Shown: one piece after another, positions 61,687 to 64,000 of the stretch
How the letters are laid out: the number at the start of each line of letters is the position of its first letter
Position numbering within the stretch: position 1 is the first letter of the stretch
Assembly: GCF_023243115.1 (NCBI RefSeq)
Contig: NZ_CP085081.1
Location: 3,286,001 to 3,350,000, forward strand
Length of the DNA: 64,000 bases
Direction of reading: 5' to 3'
DNA from: Sediminicoccus sp. KRV36
Lineage (GTDB): Bacteria > Pseudomonadota > Alphaproteobacteria > Acetobacterales > Acetobacteraceae
Made by a program: the position numbers and the translations under genes
The notes under the pieces: model-generated
What the model was told of the DNA's origin: nothing
The model's database searches: none
The model's input: only the letters and a program-made list of their open reading frames with translations

Positions 61687-62802
61687 CTAAGCGTCCAGCA
61701 ATGCCACGGCACGCACGGGGCTGCCGGTCCCGCCGCGGATCTTCAAGGGCAATCCGATGAAGCGGAAGCGCCCCTTGCCCACCACCTTGTCCAGATTCAC
61801 GACGCCTTCGTAATGCGTGAAACCCATGTCGCGGCAGACGTGGTGCACCTCGAAATTGTTGCGGCCCGGCCGGCCGGGACTCACCGATTCCACCGTAAAG
61901 GCGGTGATCCCCTTCTGGCCAAGCCAGGTCGCGCTTTCCTTGGTCAGGCCCGGGAAATCCGTGATGTAGCCCTCGGTGCCGGAGGCGCGCTGGTAGAAGC
62001 CCGTGTAGAGCAGCACCGTGTCCTTCGGCTGGATGCGGACGCCCGAGGCTTTCTCCGCCGCTTCCAGATGCGCGATGGTGATATCCGTCCGGTCCGGCAC
62101 ATGCGTGAGGTCGAGGCAAAGTGCCTCGGTGAAGAAGGTTTCGAGCGGCATCTGGTCAATCGTCATGGCACCCGGCGCTTCATCGAAATGCACCGGCGCA
62201 TCCACATGCGTCCCGCCATGATCGCCCATGTGCAGCACCATCGTGGCCGAGGAGAACTCATAGCCATCCACCACGCGCTTTTCCGCATGCGTGCTGAAGG
62301 GATAGAGCTCGATCGTCGGGTGATTGGGCAGGCGCTGGGCCTTGTGGTGAATCTCCCGGCTCAGATCAATCAGCTTCATCATGTGGTTCCCCAGTTGGCG
62401 TCTCGAGTATGCGGCAGGTGGCAGGCCAGGCAATCCCGCAGCGGTCGGCTTGGGGGCCGATGCGTGGATGTGCCGCTCCCACAACCGCTCATCCGGTGGC
62501 GCGATCAGCGTCGCGAGGTCGCGCAGCAGGGGCTTGTTCGGCAGCGGGGCCAGCCGCATGTCCCGCGCTTCCAGCCGCGCCGTGCAGGCGTAGATGACAC
62601 GGCCATCCAGCAGCATCATGCATTCCTTGCATGCATTGGCATTGAGGCAGGCGTAGCGGAAAGCCAGTGTCGGATCCTGCGTAACGCGCAGGCGGCGCAA
62701 AGCATCAAGCACGGACTCGCCCGGCTCGAAATCCACGTCGAAGGCGTCCTCGCGCGGGGCTTCGCCAGGCGCGCCGCGCTGGATCAGGAGTGTCGCGCGC
62801 AT
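61687..62802 (-). CDS. [2Fe-2S] (SdhB N-domain-like) protein fused to a cyclase-family hydrolase
   Basis: One uninterrupted frame of 371 residues. Residues 1-110 resemble the ferredoxin domain of succinate dehydrogenase/fumarate reductase, with cysteines 52, 58, 61 and 73 (C-x5-C-x2-C-x11-C; the usual first gap is x4). After a linker (111-140) the cyclase-family part begins MMKLIDLSREIHH and holds the metal motif HGGTHVDAPVHF. A possible ribosome site (GGGGA) five bases before that Met (ATG at 62382) means the cyclase may also be made alone. Start overlaps the flavoprotein stop (TGATG). Likely either a true fusion or two nested products. Confidence 0.75.
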   Translation of the reverse strand: MRATLLIQRGAPGEAPREDAFDVDFEPGESVLDALRRLRVTQDPTLAFRYACLNANACKECMMLLDGRVIYACTARLEARDMRLAPLPNKPLLRDLATLIAPPDERLWERHIHASAPKPTAAGLPGLPPAAYSRRQLGNHMMKLIDLSREIHHKAQRLPNHPTIELYPFSTHAEKRVVDGYEFSSATMVLHMGDHGGTHVDAPVHFDEAPGAMTIDQMPLETFFTEALCLDLTHVPDRTDITIAHLEAAEKASGVRIQPKDTVLLYTGFYQRASGTEGYITDFPGLTKESATWLGQKGITAFTVESVSPGRPGRNNFEVHHVCRDMGFTHYEGVVNLDKVVGKGRFRFIGLPLKIRGGTGSPVRAVALLDA

Positions 62803-64000
62803 CAGGCCGGCACCGCCGCGCGCGTCAGGCGGAGTGCCTCGCCGCGAGTGAGTTGATTGACCTGCCATGCCGGCTGCGTCTGGGGAAAGTCCTCGCGCTG
62901 ATGGGCCCCCCGGCTTTCCTCACGCGCCAGCGCCGCCTCGACCACGGCACGCGCCACCAGGAGCATCTGCCGCAGGTCGAACCAATCCAGGCGCGCCAGA
63001 TCATGCGGTTGATCAGGCGGCCCGGGCGGCACGGAACCGCACTCGGCCTGCAAGGCAGCAATCCCTGCCGCCGCACGCTGCAGGCCGGCGGCGGTGCGGA
63101 AGGGGCCAACATCCCTGGACATCAGCCGCTGCAATGCGGCGACCATCGCCGCCGTGTTCATCGGTGGTCCGGAAGCGCGCAGCAAATCGAGCGCGGCACC
63201 GGCCGCGAAGCCGCGCATCGGCCCGGTCGCCGCCAGGCGCGCCGCCTCACGCCCGGCGATGCGCCCGAAGGCCAGCGCCTCCGTGATCGCATTGCCGGAA
63301 AGACGGTTCGCGCCATTGGCGCCGCCCACTGCCTCGCCGGCGGCGAGCAGCCCCGGCAGATCTGTCCGCATCGCGCGGTCCACCCGGATGCCCCCCATAT
63401 GGTAATGCGCGATCGGCGCCACCTCCACGCAGTCGCGCGTCAGGTCAATTCCATTGGCGGCGAGCTTGTCCACCACCGGGCCGAAGGCTGCGCGCAACTC
63501 GGCCTCCGAGAGATGCGTGAAGCTCAGCCAGGCGCCACCATGCGGCGAACCGCGCCCGGCCTCATTTTCCTTGGTGATGGCATAGGTCGCGAGGTCGCGC
63601 GTCGTGCTGTAGCGGCCTGCTTCGGCGTCACCGCCCCAGCGCGGCAGGAAATCCTCCATCGCGCCATTCAGCAACCGCCCGCCAAGCTTGTAGCGGAACG
63701 GATCCCACATGATGGGGTCCATGCCGATCAGCCGCGGCGCCAGGTGGCCGATCGGGAAGAACTGCACGAATTCCATGTCCACCAGCGTCGCCCCGGCGCG
63801 CAGCGCGAGCGCGTAGCCATCGCCCGACATATTCGCACTCGCACTGTTGCGGGCGTAGAGGCGCGTCAGCCCCCCGGTTGCGATAATGGTCGCGGGGGCG
63901 GCGATGGTGACCGCCTCGCCCGTGGCCACATGGAGGGCGGCCGCCCCCGTCACCGCGCCATCCTGCACGACGAGATCCGTAACGGCGATCTCGCCCACGC
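62802..64000 (-). CDS. Fumarate reductase/succinate dehydrogenase-like flavoprotein, N-terminus missing
   Basis: C-terminal 398 or so residues; the N-terminal FAD motif lies beyond the window. Visible: IIATGGLTRLYARNSASANMSGDGYALALRAGA, MEFVQFFPIGHL, HYHMGGIRVD (catalytic His region), and FAD contacts LLAAGEAVGGANGANRLSGNAITEALAFGRIAG. Belongs to the FrdA/SdhA/aspartate oxidase family. Operon with the Fe-S/cyclase protein, which could carry electrons to or from it. Substrate unknown; the catalytic Arg and capping domain are present in broad outline. Confidence 0.85.
   Translation of the reverse strand, partial: VGEIAVTDLVVQDGAVTGAAALHVATGEAVTIAAPATIIATGGLTRLYARNSASANMSGDGYALALRAGATLVDMEFVQFFPIGHLAPRLIGMDPIMWDPFRYKLGGRLLNGAMEDFLPRWGGDAEAGRYSTTRDLATYAITKENEAGRGSPHGGAWLSFTHLSEAELRAAFGPVVDKLAANGIDLTRDCVEVAPIAHYHMGGIRVDRAMRTDLPGLLAAGEAVGGANGANRLSGNAITEALAFGRIAGREAARLAATGPMRGFAAGAALDLLRASGPPMNTAAMVAALQRLMSRDVGPFRTAAGLQRAAAGIAALQAECGSVPPGPPDQPHDLARLDWFDLRQMLLVARAVVEAALAREESRGAHQREDFPQTQPAWQVNQLTRGEALRLTRAAVPA

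Overview
The window is 64 kb of GC-rich, very densely coded chromosomal DNA. Gene content fits an alphaproteobacterium, probably an Acetobacteraceae (Roseomonas-like) soil or water heterotroph. Pointers are the serB/miaA/ilvI-ilvH-ilvC neighbourhood, an ECF sigma factor with an NrsF-type anti-sigma, several stand-alone Bug (TctC-type) receptors, an IalB-family secreted protein, a RidA pair, DUF808 and many four-base ATGA or TGATG gene overlaps. The family assignment is inference from gene content, not from a marker-gene tree. I saw no insertion sequence, prophage, CRISPR array or rRNA operon.

Layout. 1-3.6 kb: the end of a Bug receptor, aquaporin Z, a PuuE-like deacetylase and two tandem OmpA-like lipoproteins. 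3.6-10.7 kb: the branched-chain amino acid operon ilvI-ilvH-ilvC preceded by miaA, divergent serB, then prfC behind a tRNA-Pro(GGG). 10.8-16.9 kb: IalB-family protein, a large hybrid histidine kinase, DUF808 membrane protein and two RidA-family genes. 16.9-26.1 kb: a peptide-scavenging island (fused Dpp-type ATPase, two permeases, binding protein, DUF1028 protein, M28 and M20 peptidases) and a uracil-DNA glycosylase family gene. 26-32 kb: an IclR regulator divergent from a Bug receptor and a hydantoinase/oxoprolinase HyuA-HyuB pair, with two palindromes between them. 32-37 kb: cytochrome b561 with a small secreted protein, RNase D, AspRS, a conserved hypothetical and PPK2.

37.3-45.9 kb is the most unusual part. 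An eight-gene leftward operon encodes an FAD/disulfide oxidoreductase, a TVP38 membrane protein, DUF547, a radical SAM enzyme, a GNAT-like protein, a PhnD-like receptor, a PhnE-like permease and a metallophosphoesterase. Most of its genes overlap by four bases, and no PhnC ATPase is present. Directly upstream lies an ECF sigma/anti-sigma pair with a visible ECF-type promoter. I cannot name a described pathway with this gene set and offer it as the best candidate for an uncharacterised system.

46-52.3 kb: an amidohydrolase divergent from a complete polyamine/opine-type ABC importer, then an endonuclease/exonuclease/phosphatase-family protein. 52.4-56.3 kb: a Bug receptor in line with a sensor kinase and a FixJ-type regulator. 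56.6-60.5 kb: tRNA-His, an 82-residue protein, a class I/II aminotransferase and the nitrogen module glnB-glnA, ending in a strong terminator. 60.6-64 kb: an enolase-superfamily enzyme facing an operon with a fumarate-reductase-like flavoprotein (cut by the window end) and a protein that joins a [2Fe-2S] domain to a cyclase-family hydrolase in one reading frame.

Overall the region combines housekeeping functions (isoleucine/leucine/valine synthesis, tRNA modification and charging, translation termination, nitrogen control) with several transport and catabolic modules that each pair a solute receptor with an enzyme and a regulator.
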